Positions 38,006 through 45,225 of a stretch of DNA of 64,000 nucleotides are shown here, piece after piece. The notes beneath the pieces are model-generated. The model saw only the letters and a list, made by a program, of their open reading frames with translations. It searched no databases and was not told where the DNA came from. Each line of letters begins with the position of its first letter. The first letter of the stretch is position 1. A program made the translations under genes and the position numbers. This stretch comes from Nitrospira sp. MA-1 (lineage in GTDB: Bacteria; Nitrospirota; Nitrospiria; Nitrospirales; UBA8639), in the NCBI GenBank assembly GCA_032139905.1, contig JAQJDB010000005.1, positions 417,001 to 481,000 of the forward strand, in the 5' to 3' direction.

Positions 38006-38710
38006 ATGATTATACGTCGAATCAATATCCGAATGTCAGGCCTGGGAGGGCAGGGTGCCGTGACAGCTGCCCATGTCATGGCCATGGCTGCATCTAAGGA
38101 TGGTAAGTTTGCTATATCAAACCCATTCTTTGGAGCAGAAAAACGCATGGCGCCAGCCGAGAGTTATTGTCGAATAGGGTTGAGAAAGATTTACGACCGT
38201 GGCGAACTCGTGTTTCCTGATGTGATTCAAGTATTTCATCCTCAAGTCATTACGATGGGGAAGAGTTATACGATGCCATTTTATTCAGGGATCAAAGAGG
38301 GTGGGCTTGTGATCATTAATACCGACATGCCCCTTTTGTCTGACGAAGATGTGAAGCGACTCAAAGATCTCAATGTGTCGGTCTTTAACATACCAGGGAC
38401 GAATATTGCCCTGGAAGTTGCAGGGACTGAATTGGCGACAAACATGACCATGATTGGTTCGGTAGCAGGAATTACGAAGTGTGTATCCATGAATGGCTTG
38501 GATTTGGCCTTACAAGAACGGTTTGGTAAAAAGTTTGTGGCATCTGGCGGTACGGCAACGCTGGACGAAGCCATTAAGAAGAAGTTTGCGAAGAAAGAAA
38601 TGTTGTTAAAAAAGAATCTCGATACGGTGGCTAGATCTTATGAAATCGCTGCGGAATGGGCGGAGAAAAATAAGGTTGAATTAATGGTTGGAGAAGCCGC
38701 TGCTGCGTAA
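38006..38710 (+). CDS. 2-oxoacid:ferredoxin oxidoreductase, gamma subunit
   Basis: The 234-residue subunit shows the gamma-domain signature NIRMSGLGGQGAVTAAHVMA, a Pro-containing surface region (AEKRMAPAESYCRIG), FPDVIQVFHPQVI and GTELATNMTMIGSVAGI. A C-terminal helical extension (MLLKKNLDTVARSYEIAAEW) follows. It lies 29 bases after the beta gene and probably binds CoA with the alpha subunit. Confidence 0.92.
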   Translation: MIIRRINIRMSGLGGQGAVTAAHVMAMAASKDGKFAISNPFFGAEKRMAPAESYCRIGLRKIYDRGELVFPDVIQVFHPQVITMGKSYTMPFYSGIKEGGLVIINTDMPLLSDEDVKRLKDLNVSVFNIPGTNIALEVAGTELATNMTMIGSVAGITKCVSMNGLDLALQERFGKKFVASGGTATLDEAIKKKFAKKEMLLKKNLDTVARSYEIAAEWAEKNKVELMVGEAAAA

Positions 38711-38745
38711 ATACCGAGAACCTCATGATCGAAGGAAAGAGATAG

Positions 38746-39024
38746 ATGTATAATGTTGCCTTAGTGACGGAAGAAAAGTGTGTGGCGAAAAAAGGCTGTC
38801 GGCTCTGCATCATGTATTGCCCGGAAGCTAATTGTTTGGATCTCAATTCAGACAAAATGATAGCCGAAGTGCATATTGACAGGTGCAAGGGTTGTGAGCT
38901 GTGTAAAGTCGTGTGTGACGCCGCTAAACATGAAGCCATTGAGATGGTCGCTGTAAATTCAGATGGAACCTTAATGGAAAAGGCTGGAGAAGCCGCGGAG
39001 TTGGGTCAAGCCTATCAGGGGTAA
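38746..39024 (+). CDS. 2-oxoacid:ferredoxin oxidoreductase, delta (2[4Fe-4S]) subunit
   Basis: The 92-residue ferredoxin-like subunit has two cluster motifs. The second is canonical, CKGCELCKVVC (Cx2Cx2Cx3C). The first reads KCVAKKGCRLCIMYCPEAN, i.e. Cx5Cx2Cx3C-P, with the first spacing widened. It passes electrons between the TPP site and ferredoxin. It is the last gene before a strong terminator. Confidence 0.92.
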   Translation: MYNVALVTEEKCVAKKGCRLCIMYCPEANCLDLNSDKMIAEVHIDRCKGCELCKVVCDAAKHEAIEMVAVNSDGTLMEKAGEAAELGQAYQG

Positions 39025-39036
39025 CTCTAAAAGACG

Positions 39037-39083
39037 AAAAGCCCTACGATCTTCCGTCTGGTGATTGGTCGTAGGGCTTTTTT
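39037..39083 (+). terminator. Rho-independent terminator of the oxidoreductase operon
   Basis: AAAAGCCCTACGA (39037-39049) pairs with TCGTAGGGCTTTT (39069-39081) and continues into a T-run to 39083. Confidence 0.9.
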
Positions 39084-39142
39084 ATTTGTTTGAGGGGAAC
39101 CGCCACCTAATAATGCATTAGTTGATTTAGAGGTAAGATAAA

Positions 39143-39406
39143 ATGAGTATCGATTTGAATGATCATATGCAGAAGTTGACCGAAGAGATGGAAAATTTTC
39201 ATCATGCCTTAGAAAGCAAAGCACGAGAGATCGAAATCAATGGGGGAGACCAGGAAATTGTTGGCAAACTTATAAAAGGCACTGATGCCATGAAAGATAG
39301 TGCCAATATCTATTTATCCTGGGCACGACACTACGTGAAGTTATCTGATGGAGGTGCGTCAGAGGCAGATGAGGGGGAAGAGGATTCTGCGGATTTTCAG
39401 TTCTAA
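39143..39406 (+). CDS. Small acidic hypothetical protein
   Basis: The 87-residue protein starts at ATG 39143, nine bases after GAGGT. It is helical (HMQKLTEEMENFHHALESKA and later MKDSANIYLSWARHYVKL) with an acidic tail (EADEGEEDSADFQF). No family recognised. It stands alone between the operon terminator and tRNA-Asn. Confidence 0.65.
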   Translation: MSIDLNDHMQKLTEEMENFHHALESKAREIEINGGDQEIVGKLIKGTDAMKDSANIYLSWARHYVKLSDGGASEADEGEEDSADFQF

Positions 39407-39509
39407 GTCATAAAAATCCGTAAAATACTTCATCGGATCTTGAAGAAATCCGGCCGTCAGGCTATGATCATCTTTTAACTGAGAAGATTCGCACTTAACT
39501 AATATTCGT

Positions 39510-39585
39510 TCCTCGGTAGCTCAGTTGGTAGAGCGTTCGGCTGTTAACCGAATGGTCGCAGGTTCGAGTCCTGCCCGAGGAGCCA
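39510..39585 (+). tRNA. tRNA-Asn (GTT)
   Basis: A 76-base cloverleaf with encoded CCA: acceptor TCCTCGG (39510-39516) pairs with CCGAGGA (39575-39581), D-arm GCTCAGTTGGTAGAGC, anticodon loop CTGTTAA (anticodon GTT), T-loop GGTTCGAGTCC. Confidence 0.97.
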
Positions 39586-39593
39586 CATTGGCT

Positions 39594-39633
39594 AAAGCCC
39601 TTTGCATTCTACGATTGCAAAGGGCTTTTTTTT
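39594..39633 (+). terminator. Rho-independent terminator of tRNA-Asn
   Basis: AAAGCCCTTTGCA (39594-39606) pairs with TGCAAAGGGCTTT (39616-39628), followed by eight T. Confidence 0.92.
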
Positions 39634-39929
39634 GTCAGAAGCAAGCTATTCTATAAAATGCAGATGAGCACTTCATTCCTCCCTCGCCCCAATACTTAAT
39701 TAACAGCCATTAGCCACTTCCATGTCCGGCGGAATTCGGAAATTCTGTAATTAATGAGTTGTAGTATAGTTTTTGCTTTAGGAATTAGTGATATCACCAA
39801 ATATGTTGAATTCAAAAGTTTTGTTCATTTTATCCAAATTACAACCGAGCCTGTATAAATCCAAAGAAAGGATAATGCCTAAGTGAATTTTTCTCTAGGT
39901 GATGAACAACCAAACTATTAAAAATGTCT
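39634..39929. other. AT-rich intergenic region
   Basis: About 300 bases with no gene, RNA or clear regulatory site, lying between the tRNA terminator and the broken Crp/Fnr gene. Confidence 0.4.
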
Positions 39930-40560
39930 GACTCTTTCCGACTTATGGGATCCGGAAATCAGTCTGTTGGTCGTTTCGGGAAGTAGTCAGAAATGGCCTA
40001 ACAAAAATGACATATTCCTAGAAGGCGATTCAGGCCAAGGATTGGTCATCATCTTGTCAGGCAAATTCAAAGTACATTTAAAGGGCAAAAACGGGCAGAA
40101 ATGTATCCTCTCGTATTTAGATTAAGGAAATTTTTTCGGTGAAATGGCTATCCTGGAAGCGGCTCCACGGTCCCCATCAGTGATAATGGTGGAGCCTAGT
40201 GGGTTTTTTATTGAGCTGAAACGAGATGACGGAACTCTTAAAAAACCATTTAGGCATTGTTATGAAATTTCTCAAAAACCTTTCCCAATGATTGCGAACA
40301 GTCAGGGAACAAGATCGCAGTCTCGTGATGTCTGATATTTATGGGGGTTGTGGGTCGATGTCTGTTTGATTAAAGAGAGGTCCAGTTTGGGTTAGAGACT
40401 CAGAGGCGATGATGGATTTCCCATCGCCCATACTTCAAGGAATTAACCAAAATGGTAGGATGCATCAGTGAAACCTTGAGTCGAACCCTTAAGGCTCTGA
40501 AAGAAAACGGAAGACTTACGATTACCAGGAATATATCTATATCAATAGATTATGGGATTG
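39930..40560 (+). pseudogene. Degraded Crp/Fnr-family regulator
   Basis: Fragments of one Crp/Fnr protein can be read in order. They are KNDIFLEGDSGQGLVIILSG, then KFKVHLKGKNGQKCILSYLD, a TAA where the family has L-G-x-G, then GNFFGEMAILEAAPRSPSV (the cyclic-nucleotide phosphate-binding cassette), and far downstream in another frame AKMVGCISETLSRTLKALKE (the HTH). At least one stop and more than one frameshift separate them. The gene is dead. Its cNMP-binding domain is notable because a cyclic-nucleotide phosphodiesterase-like gene and two cyclases follow. Confidence 0.8.
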
Positions 40561-40645
40561 AAGTCCCACAGATCTTGTTTGGTGAAATTGATTATTTTTA
40601 AAAAATATGGATTTGGCAAAATGTGAGGGTAATTACACCAAAAAA

Positions 40646-40659
40646 GTGATGAACGTCAC
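40646..40659. promoter_or_regulatory. CRP-like palindrome upstream of the phosphodiesterase gene
   Basis: GTGATGAACGTCAC has the CRP core GTGA-N6-TCAC with flanking A on both sides. It lies about 190 bases before the GTG at 40846, between it and the dead Crp/Fnr gene. Regulation by a CRP encoded elsewhere is inferred. The rest of 40561-40845 is AT-rich and otherwise featureless. Confidence 0.45.
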
Positions 40660-40845
40660 AGGCACGAGACATGGAATGGGATAAATTAAAAAAACAGAAA
40701 AGATGTTCTGATTGTCTTTTTCCCAAAGAGTAGGTAACTCCCAGAGGATTTCACGATTTGAAATTGATCCGATAACTACATTTTTTGAATTTTGCAAACT
40801 GTGTAGCATACATATGAATCATTGCTTTTATTCGAAGGGCTTATT

Positions 40846-41637
40846 GTGAATATTCGGGTATTGGGAGCCCATGGGTCTGATCTGCTCTTGAATGGACCGA
40901 CCAGTCAGCATATTTGTCGGAGCGTAGGGTTCTTGGTTAATGAAGAACTGATGGTAGATGCTGGAACATTAGCATCAGGACTCACTTTAGAGGAGCAAAA
41001 GCGGATCACACATATTCTCCTTTCCCACTTGCATTTAGATCACGTAAAAGGCATTCCCCCACTTGTCGATAACATGTCAGGACGGGTGGATCATCAAATC
41101 GTGATAGCAAGTTTACCCTCGGTTTTAGTTGGACTCCAGAAGCATGTCTTTAACGATTTAGTATTTCCGAATTTCTTCCATCTTCCAGAATCTCAATATT
41201 CCATGGTACGTGGCGAGGAGTTAGAGCCCAAACGGGAATGGCGTTTGCCTGGAAGAATTAGAGTAACCCCCATTCCCGTTAACCATACCGTCGAAACCTC
41301 GGGGTTTATTATTCAGGATGACGAGGTGGCCTGGATTTATAGTGGAGATACCTATGTGACGGAAAACCTTTGGCAAGAGGCGGCCCGAATACCAAATTTA
41401 AAAGGCGTCTTTATTGAGGTATCCTTTCCCGATTCAATGAAAGCTTTGGCCTCTCGAAGTAAACATCTCACGCCAACTCTTTTAGCCCACGAATATCGAA
41501 AAATCGGAAAACCTGATCTGCCCTTATACGTCTACCATATGAAGCCTACCGTACGAGACCAAATCATTGATGAAATAAGCCATCTGGACATCCCTCACGT
41601 CACCATATTGGAAGAAGGCCAGGAAGTGAAATTTTAG
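40846..41637 (+). CDS. Class II cyclic-nucleotide phosphodiesterase-like metallo-beta-lactamase-fold protein
   Basis: GTG 40846 has GAAGGG seven bases upstream; an in-frame TTG at 40822 lacks one. The 263-residue protein has the metal motif SHLHLDHVKG (His61, His63, Asp65, His66), DAGTLASGLT near the N-terminus, PIPVNHTVETSGFII, YSGDT and FIEVSFPDS, ending VYHMKP. The arrangement DAGT...HLHLDH...NHT...SGDT...HMKP resembles the class II cAMP phosphodiesterases (yeast Pde1 / bacterial CpdP type). It would degrade cAMP or cGMP in the cytoplasm and may counter the two cyclases encoded downstream. Confidence 0.75.
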   Translation: MNIRVLGAHGSDLLLNGPTSQHICRSVGFLVNEELMVDAGTLASGLTLEEQKRITHILLSHLHLDHVKGIPPLVDNMSGRVDHQIVIASLPSVLVGLQKHVFNDLVFPNFFHLPESQYSMVRGEELEPKREWRLPGRIRVTPIPVNHTVETSGFIIQDDEVAWIYSGDTYVTENLWQEAARIPNLKGVFIEVSFPDSMKALASRSKHLTPTLLAHEYRKIGKPDLPLYVYHMKPTVRDQIIDEISHLDIPHVTILEEGQEVKF

Positions 41638-41945
41638 AAATGCCATTTTTCCTTAGCTCTCTATTCTTCACGTTCATTTCCCAAGGTTCACCCGCTTTTC
41701 AAACTATCTCATTGGCGTGGTGTAGTCCTTCTTTATTCAAACCTACAACACCTCCGACAATTCCAATATCTGCCTTGGATCTTTCGGATTTTTCATTCTC
41801 TCTCTCAGAAACAGCATCTCGATCCATCAGTCCTGTCCTGAGTAATTTGAGGGGGACCATGGAGCATTCGGACTAAAAGACCATACAGAGATCGCAATGA
41901 TTGACCTTGGGAGATTCAAAGACAAACAGTCGTCAACCAAGACAT
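41638..41945. other. Intergenic region upstream of the signalling cassette
   Basis: A 78-codon frame at 41640 has no ribosome site, is Ser/Pro/Phe-rich and was not accepted as a gene. Nothing else stands out before the operator pair. Confidence 0.4.
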
Positions 41946-41982
41946 GTATCTAAATAGATAAATTATGTATCCAAATGGATAC
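41946..41982. promoter_or_regulatory. Operator pair A (two TATCY-N4-RGATA palindromes)
   Basis: TATCTAAATAGATA (41947-41960) and TATCCAAATGGATA (41968-41981) are perfect inverted repeats with centres 21 bases apart, i.e. two helical turns. The second extends to GTATCC..GGATAC. The same motif with the same spacing occurs at 53061-53097. This suggests two dimers of one regulator bound on one DNA face. It lies about 515 bases before the first cassette gene. Confidence 0.65.
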
Positions 41983-42026
41983 CCTTCCGTGGTGCCTGAC
42001 ATGGCATAACCACAGCTGAAATGCTT

Positions 42027-42050
42027 TGAAAACGGAAATTTCTGTTTTCA
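42027..42050. promoter_or_regulatory. 24-bp palindrome
   Basis: TGAAAACGGAAA (42027-42038) is followed directly by TTTCTGTTTTCA (42039-42050). The arms are complementary at 11 of 12 positions, with one G-T pair. It looks like a protein-binding site rather than an RNA hairpin because there is no loop. Confidence 0.45.
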
Positions 42051-42130
42051 GCCAAGTGGTTATCTTCAAGGAAATTGGTAAGGGCACCCAACATATGAAT
42101 GGTATTGAAGTTGCCTCAATAACAACTTAC

Positions 42131-42144
42131 GTGATCAAAATCAC
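42131..42144. promoter_or_regulatory. CRP-like palindrome
   Basis: GTGATCAAAATCAC contains GTGA-N6-TCAC and closely matches the E. coli CRP consensus core (TGTGATC..GATCACA). It lies about 370 bases before the small protein gene at 42498. A cAMP-responsive control of the cassette is inferred. Confidence 0.45.
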
Positions 42145-42295
42145 AAAAACCATGAGCCTCAATCATCTTCATGGCATGATCTCCCAATCCATGAGAAAGG
42201 ATTGTAGGGGTGCGACATATACAGAGAGAGTCGCTTGGGCTCGTGCCTTTGAACACGCAATCGTTGCTTCCTAATGAACCCGCCTCTCTGGGTTT

Positions 42296-42320
42296 AATTC
42301 CTTGGTGTCGCCAAGGAATT
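42296..42320 (+). promoter_or_regulatory. Strong hairpin in the cassette leader
   Basis: AATTCCTTGG-TGTCG-CCAAGGAATT is a perfect 10-bp stem with a 5-base loop. There is no T-run, so a simple terminator is unlikely; it may be a leader RNA structure. Confidence 0.4.
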
Positions 42321-42497
42321 CACGACGAAAGGAGTCGGATTCGGAGGGAGGTAGAAGGTGCGGAACACGGATGCTCCCTCCTCCTCACTAGTCTCAGACT
42401 TTGAAAAACAGGATTTGCCAAGTCGTTGAGGCGTCGTTGGGGCATAGGAACGATTCGATGACTCGTTGCGCAGAAATGTGAGAGAAGGAACATGCCC

Positions 42498-42695
42498 ATG
42501 CAACAAGAAACCGTCATCTTTAACCGACAGATCATCCGTCTCTTCAAAGGTATTCTTAAAGCATGGGAACAATGGGTGGATGAAGTCGAAAATGTCAAAA
42601 ACCACAAAGGGCGCGGTGTTGAGACCCAAGATTTGGCGGCACGAATTGTCAGAAAAAAAGAAGAGGATCCAAATGGCGGGACCATAAGCCCGTAA
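42498..42695 (+). CDS. Small basic helical protein heading the cassette
   Basis: ATG 42498 has AAGGA about eight bases upstream; ATG 42492 is too close to it. The 65-residue product is helical and charged (IIRLFKGILKAWEQWVDEVE, then HKGRGVETQDLAARIVRKKE). No family recognised. It is about 225 bases before the FecR gene and on the same strand. Confidence 0.5.
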   Translation: MQQETVIFNRQIIRLFKGILKAWEQWVDEVENVKNHKGRGVETQDLAARIVRKKEEDPNGGTISP

Positions 42696-42921
42696 CGTCC
42701 TCTAACCTTCGGACGCTTTCTCCCCTCGCGTCATTCGACGCCTCGTGTCGTCAAAGCCTCCGAATTCAAGCCACGGTATCATTGCTAGGAAATCCGAGAA
42801 AAAAAGGAGTGGAATACTGTATGAATATTCTCACCCAAAATTCCCCGTTTTCCGCTTATCAATACATCGGAAGACGAGCACACAGGATGCATCTCCTCCA
42901 TACACTAAACATGGGTGAAAT

Positions 42922-43488
42922 ATGACCAGGAACGAAGTTTCTGTCTGTTCCACTTGGCTTCTGTGCATCAGCTTCTTGGCTGTCGGGCTTACCACGTCGG
43001 TCACCTCGGCTGCGGAATGCCATCCGATTGTGGCGACGGTCGTGTCCGTTCAGGGCAGAGTGGAGGTCCGCCGCGTGCATGTCGAGAAATGGAAGCCGGT
43101 GAGTCTCCACGATATTCTCTGTGCCGGGGATCGCATTCGGGTAGGTGACGGAGGCCGGGCGGATATCGCCCTTGCCAATCAAGCGGTACTCCGGTTGGAT
43201 CAAAACACCACCATCACGCTGGGAGGAATTCAAAAGGAACAGACCGTTCTGGTCGTCCCCGTCGACAGTGCGACCGATGTTTTCACCCGTGCCATTCGCG
43301 CGATAGAGATAAACACCCCATTTGTCAGTGCAGGTGCGGGGGAAACGGAAGGAATAATTCGGATCAGAGACACTCAAACGGAATCACCATCCTTGATGGG
43401 AAGGGTGTGGTCGCCTAGGGATGACCGAACGTTTTCTCTCGCCGGGTGGAAATCGGTCGTTTCAGCAAAGGTAAAAGCGCTGGCGTAA
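42922..43488 (+). CDS. Exported FecR-domain protein
   Basis: The 188-residue protein has a signal peptide (about 1-30, hydrophobic core TWLLCISFLAVGLTTSV) and then a FecR domain. Visible parts are VATVVSVQGRVEVRR, WKPVSLHDILCAGDRIRVGD, GRADIALANQAVLRLDQNT and INTPFVSAGAGETEGIIRI. It lacks the cytoplasmic and membrane parts of true FecR anti-sigma factors, so it is a free periplasmic sensor-like domain. Such proteins often occur with CHASE2 cyclases and large exoproteins in cyanobacteria and related groups. A ligand is unknown. Confidence 0.8.
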   Translation: MTRNEVSVCSTWLLCISFLAVGLTTSVTSAAECHPIVATVVSVQGRVEVRRVHVEKWKPVSLHDILCAGDRIRVGDGGRADIALANQAVLRLDQNTTITLGGIQKEQTVLVVPVDSATDVFTRAIRAIEINTPFVSAGAGETEGIIRIRDTQTESPSLMGRVWSPRDDRTFSLAGWKSVVSAKVKALA

Positions 43489-43715
43489 CCACATGTCCTC
43501 AAATCCGGTGATGGTCGATACTGAAGAAGGGAGCCAAGAGGGATGGCCGGTACATCAATGTTATTTGTTCAAAATAAAAAGGCAGCCAGAAGGGTGAGGG
43601 GGTAATGGTATTTAAAGTGGAAACAAACCATGCATTGACCGGCTGTATGAAATTTTTTGAATCATGTGGGTAGTCTTTATGGGATGACTCACACAATTTC
43701 ATGGGAGAAACAGTT

Positions 43716-45044
43716 GTGGAATTGGAATGCAAATCCTCCTCATTTCAGATGTCTGTTACGGACCGGCGTAAAGAGCCTCGCCGGATAGAAGACCGACGAT
43801 TGATACAGCGAAACCGGGAGTTGGAAGCGGCCCGCCGCATGACGGAAGTGCTTTTTCAGAATCTTCACACTGATGAGCTGGTTGAAAAAACACTCACCAC
43901 TGCGCTGGAGGTTGTTGGAGCGGAGAGCGGATCCATTCTTCTCGCCAGTCAGGATTCGGAGGAGCTCGTGTTCCGGCATTCCATTGGAGCCAGCCCGGTA
44001 GAAACCGGAACGGCGATTCCATGGGACAAGGGGATTGCCGGGGCCGTGTTTCATTCAGGAAAGCCGATCGTGATCCCGGACGTCAAACGGGATCACCGCC
44101 ATTATGAAGCCATCGATGTGTTAACCGAACACGTAACACGGGATATGATCGCTCTGCCCTTAAAACGGTGGGAAGGAAAGCCTATCGGTGTGTTGGAAGT
44201 CCTGAATAAACGCGAATCGCTTCTGGATGAAGAAGACGTGGCCATCCTGACAATTGTGTCCGCCCTTGCCGCTAACTCGATTGAGCAATCCCGTCTTTAT
44301 CGAGAAGCGAAGCTCGCCGTCATCGTGCGAATGTTGGGTGATGTCAGTCATGACATTAAGAATATGTTGATGCCGGTGTTATCAGGGGCCCAATTATTGG
44401 AGGAGGAATTGGATGAGCAATTCCCGCATTGGATCGACGGGAAGATGAAAGGGGCTGAGACGAGTTATGCCAACTGTCAGGAACTCACCAGGATGATTGT
44501 GAACAATGCCAGGCGGATACAACGGCGCGTGCGGGAAATTGCCGATGCGGTCAAAGGTGTCACGAGTCCTCCTCATTTTGCCCCCTGCCAGATATCGGCT
44601 GTGGTGAGGGCCGTGTTCGCAACTCTTAAAACCTATGCGGCGGAGCAGGCGGTCCTTCTTGAAACCGACGGTCTGGACACACTCCCTGTCATTGAAGCGG
44701 ATGAACACCGTCTTTTTACTGCGTTTTACAATCTCATCAGCAATGCCATTCCGGAGATTCCCGGAGGAGGTGTGATATCGGTTTTTGGAGAGAAGGACAA
44801 TCCGGGAGAAGGGATTCTCATCACTGTTTCTGACAATGGTCGGGGCATGTGTCCCGAAGTGCGGGATCGCCTTTTTCACCCCGAGGCCATCACCACCAAG
44901 CAGGAAGGGACGGGGCTGGGGACCAAAATTGTCAAAGATGTGGTGGATGCACATGGAGGACGCATTGATGTCGAAAGTGAGCTGGGTGTGGGCACAACGT
45001 TTTATCTGTATCTTCCTGTGCACCCTCCAGCACCGAGATTGTGA
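43716..45044 (+). CDS. GAF-domain histidine kinase, HDIKNMLMP type (copy 1)
   Basis: GTG 43716 has GGGAGA seven bases upstream; ATG 43701 is an alternative start. The 442-residue cytoplasmic protein has a short coiled coil (RNRELEAARRMTEVLFQNLH), a GAF domain (about 45-190; SGSILLASQDSEELVFRHSI, then GVLEVLNKR) and the kinase core with H-box GDVSHDIKNMLMP (His212). The ATP-binding motifs are NLISNAI, VSDNGRGM and GTGLGTKIVKDVVDAHGG. No receiver domain exists in the window, so the phosphate target is unknown. It is very similar to the kinase at 47643 and related to the one at 15732. Confidence 0.9.
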   Translation: MELECKSSSFQMSVTDRRKEPRRIEDRRLIQRNRELEAARRMTEVLFQNLHTDELVEKTLTTALEVVGAESGSILLASQDSEELVFRHSIGASPVETGTAIPWDKGIAGAVFHSGKPIVIPDVKRDHRHYEAIDVLTEHVTRDMIALPLKRWEGKPIGVLEVLNKRESLLDEEDVAILTIVSALAANSIEQSRLYREAKLAVIVRMLGDVSHDIKNMLMPVLSGAQLLEEELDEQFPHWIDGKMKGAETSYANCQELTRMIVNNARRIQRRVREIADAVKGVTSPPHFAPCQISAVVRAVFATLKTYAAEQAVLLETDGLDTLPVIEADEHRLFTAFYNLISNAIPEIPGGGVISVFGEKDNPGEGILITVSDNGRGMCPEVRDRLFHPEAITTKQEGTGLGTKIVKDVVDAHGGRIDVESELGVGTTFYLYLPVHPPAPRL

Positions 45045-45225
45045 AAATTGTCCCGACGGCTGGTCTTATTGTGAGGAGGCCTGATTGGTGTGTGCTTCTC
45101 AGTGGACGACGAGTATGAAGCTGATGGGATAGGTCGTTCGGAAATGCCCACATGGAGCAGTGGGTACTGACGGTTCTGGTGGTATCTTCAGGAATGAGAT
45201 TCCCAGAATCAGAGGAGAGGCATTC

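Noticed and set aside
40528-40546. ATCTAT-N4-ATAGAT inverted repeat resembling the operator motif
   Set aside because: Half-site order and spacing differ from TATCY-N4-RGATA, and it lies inside the AT-rich tail of the dead Crp/Fnr gene.
41640-41876. 78-codon frame directly after the phosphodiesterase gene
   Set aside because: Ser/Pro/Phe-rich low-complexity product without a ribosome site; the region is better read as non-coding.
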